Source: Astur gentilis (lineage: Eukaryota > Chordata > Aves > Accipitriformes > Accipitridae). Taken from it: DNA of 64,000 nucleotides. Position numbers and translations under genes: made by a program. The DNA lies in contig NC_064889.1 of assembly GCF_929443795.1 (NCBI RefSeq), forward strand, positions 12,845,299 to 12,909,298, given 5' to 3'. Positions 62,127-64,000 of this stretch are shown here, piece by piece (the first letter of the stretch is position 1; every line of letters begins with the position of its first letter). The notes under the pieces are model-generated. The model did no database searches. It was not told the DNA's origin and saw nothing but the letters and a program-made list of their open reading frames with translations.

Positions 62127-64000
62127 CATGGAGGAGCTATTTGAAGCCACTGTAACAAGCTTGGAGCTGTAACTTCTGCAAGGTGATAATCAAAGGAGTA
62201 TCCTATGGGCTGCTCTTCTCCTTGTGATTTATGTAAATGATTTGTCTGCTACAATGGAGCTATAAGTCCTGCCTTTAAACCTTTCAAAGAGGTTACCGGA
62301 TCCTTTTGGTCATTCTTAATGCCGAAGATTTGATGTTGCTGACATATAGCCAAGTACTGACCAAGATGATAAATTATTGCTGAAATGGCTAAATGAGCTT
62401 TTTATGTTGCTATTGATCATGGAGCTTAGTGAGCTTCCAAAAATAAAGTATTTATAATATACTGTCAGCTTGGTTTGGATGTAGTCTTTGGGACTAGACA
62501 GTGAAAGCTCTGATATTCTGAAAGTCTTGATTCAAATATATCCTTCTAGAAATTGCTAGTCACTTTAGATGTCTCAATTGATCTTCAGAGGATAAATATT
62601 CACATCCTGAAAAATCACTTTCCACTAGAGTTAAGCCTTCAAAATAACTAGCCAGTCATAAAACTGTGATTGCTTGTAGTGAGCAAGACTTGGAGTGATA
62701 ACCTGCCCTGCGTAACTAAAAATTTGGTAGTCATCTCTCTCCTTTCTGGCCAGTGTCCATACTATTTCCTTGTAGCTACTTATACAACATGGATGCGTGA
62801 GGCAAGGTACGCTGTGTGCTTCCCAAATGCCTGTACAATAAGCGTTTCTGCCTTCTGAACAATCTCTAATTATATGGTGATTTGTCTTTCAGAAGAATAG
62901 TGATCTGAAATTAGAATTTGGACTATGTCCTCTTCTGAGGTTTTAATTGCAGTCCGATGTATGATTTGGAAAAATAACTTGCCAGTTCTAGTACCTTTCA
63001 CAAAAGGTCTCACTGTTGCCTAGGAACCAACATAATGTCCATGAAAAGTACTAACCACATTGCATGGTAAAAGGGTTTCATCTGAATTGTACATCTCCTG
63101 AAGCAGAATAAGTATGTCAGTGCTTGTAAGTCATCAAAAAGAGCCATGGAGATATGCAAACTTCTGCAGTATTGGTAGGAATATATTTTACTGCCTGTCT
63201 GCTTCAAAGTTTCCTTAAAAACCCGTCAGCTCTAATGAACTCAAAACTAACCGGAAAATGAGCTGTGGATAGACAACTGAAATTTCTCTCTAATACGCTT
63301 TTCATCAGACTTCCTCATTACAACGATGGCAAAGCAGACCTATGTGAGGAGGGTTTTCTGTATGTAGCTACTCCCAGTTTGCTATTACTACTGGGTGGGT
63401 GGTTTTGTTTCTGACTTGGCAGGTAGAAGGCAGCTCTCTCTGCCATAGTTATGTCTCTGCTGTAGTACTTTTATTGCTAGCAAATACTTTGACCAACTGA
63501 AGCAACAAGTTAGTTGAGACAGAAGGGACTACTCTGTAAGAAATGCAAATTAAATGTTTTACTTTATATCTGGCTCTAAATACCAAGTATCCTATCAAAG
63601 GATGTAAATTAATCCTGACGAGAATTTAGCTGGGTATTTGAAAAAACAAGACTAAGGAAGAATGTATGACTATTCTCAAACCATCGTTCCTGCAAATGAC
63701 TTTATTAATTAGAAATAATTAACTGAGATGTAGTAGCTTCAAGAAAGATAGCACTCTTCCCCAGCAAGCACCAATTGAGAGAAATCAAGCTATGATAGAA
63801 TGAACAAATTCTCTGGAACAGTTCCAGAATAGTTCTACCTGATGACCTTTTTTAACCTCACTCAATGCATTTCTAACCTGCTGTGCCAGTGATGCTTGGA
63901 AATGTTGCTTTGTCCAAATTCGCTCACTTTCCAACTAATTCTATATTGCTATACATCATCAACAGTTGGCAGTGTCTATTCCATGCTATGTATTCTACAT

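Larger units (their letters stand above)
56061..64000. other. DNA upstream of CYP19A1, no supported exon
   Basis: AT-rich DNA that may contain distal untranslated first exons of CYP19A1, such as a brain-type exon, but none can be recognised by sequence alone. It includes a T23 run at 58284-58306, a 48-nt tandem duplication at 60651-60747 and two inverted repeats, listed separately. Open frames here are under 100 codons and lack motifs. The next gene expected from human gene order (GLDN) is not seen. Confidence 0.65.

Overview
This is vertebrate nuclear DNA, almost certainly from a bird. The aromatase exons spell a protein very close to known avian aromatases as I remember them. Two relics resemble the 3' end of the avian CR1 LINE, intergenic DNA is AT-rich, and one gene start sits in a strong GC-rich island. 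I see no bacterial, viral or mobile-element coding cluster. Only fragments of the listed open frames are genic; most are chance frames in introns or intergenic DNA.

Layout. (1) Positions 1 to about 4760, minus strand: the 5' end of TNFAIP8L3 (TIPE3). Coding exon 1 is at 3830-3881 inside a GC-rich island (about 3480-4760) and ends in a clean GT donor. The rest of the gene runs off the left edge. (2) About 4760 to 39800: roughly 35 kb with no gene I can support. It holds simple repeats, homopolymer runs, palindromes and two CR1 relics. (3) 40427-55740, minus strand: the complete coding region of CYP19A1 (aromatase) in nine coding exons with GT-AG introns. The exon lengths are 145, 151, 155, 177, 115, 115, 163, 242 and 252 nt from start to stop, giving 504 codons plus a stop with no frameshift. 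(4) About 55750-56070: a proximal promoter directly upstream of the first coding exon, with a TATA box, an SF-1 (NR5A1) type site and a CRE-like site. This is the usual architecture of the gonadal aromatase promoter. A splice acceptor 15 nt before the ATG would let distal first exons join. (5) 56070-64000: upstream DNA in which a brain or other distal first exon may lie, though I cannot place one.

Both genes are transcribed leftwards, and the order matches the TNFAIP8L3-CYP19A1 neighbourhood known in human. The products are unrelated: TIPE3 carries phosphoinositide second messengers at membranes, and aromatase converts androgens to oestrogens in the endoplasmic reticulum. I found no convincing new gene system. 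The points most worth following are the compact aromatase promoter, the unstable-looking repeat tract upstream of the TNFAIP8L3 start, and a hairpin-forming old interspersed repeat in CYP19A1 intron 3.
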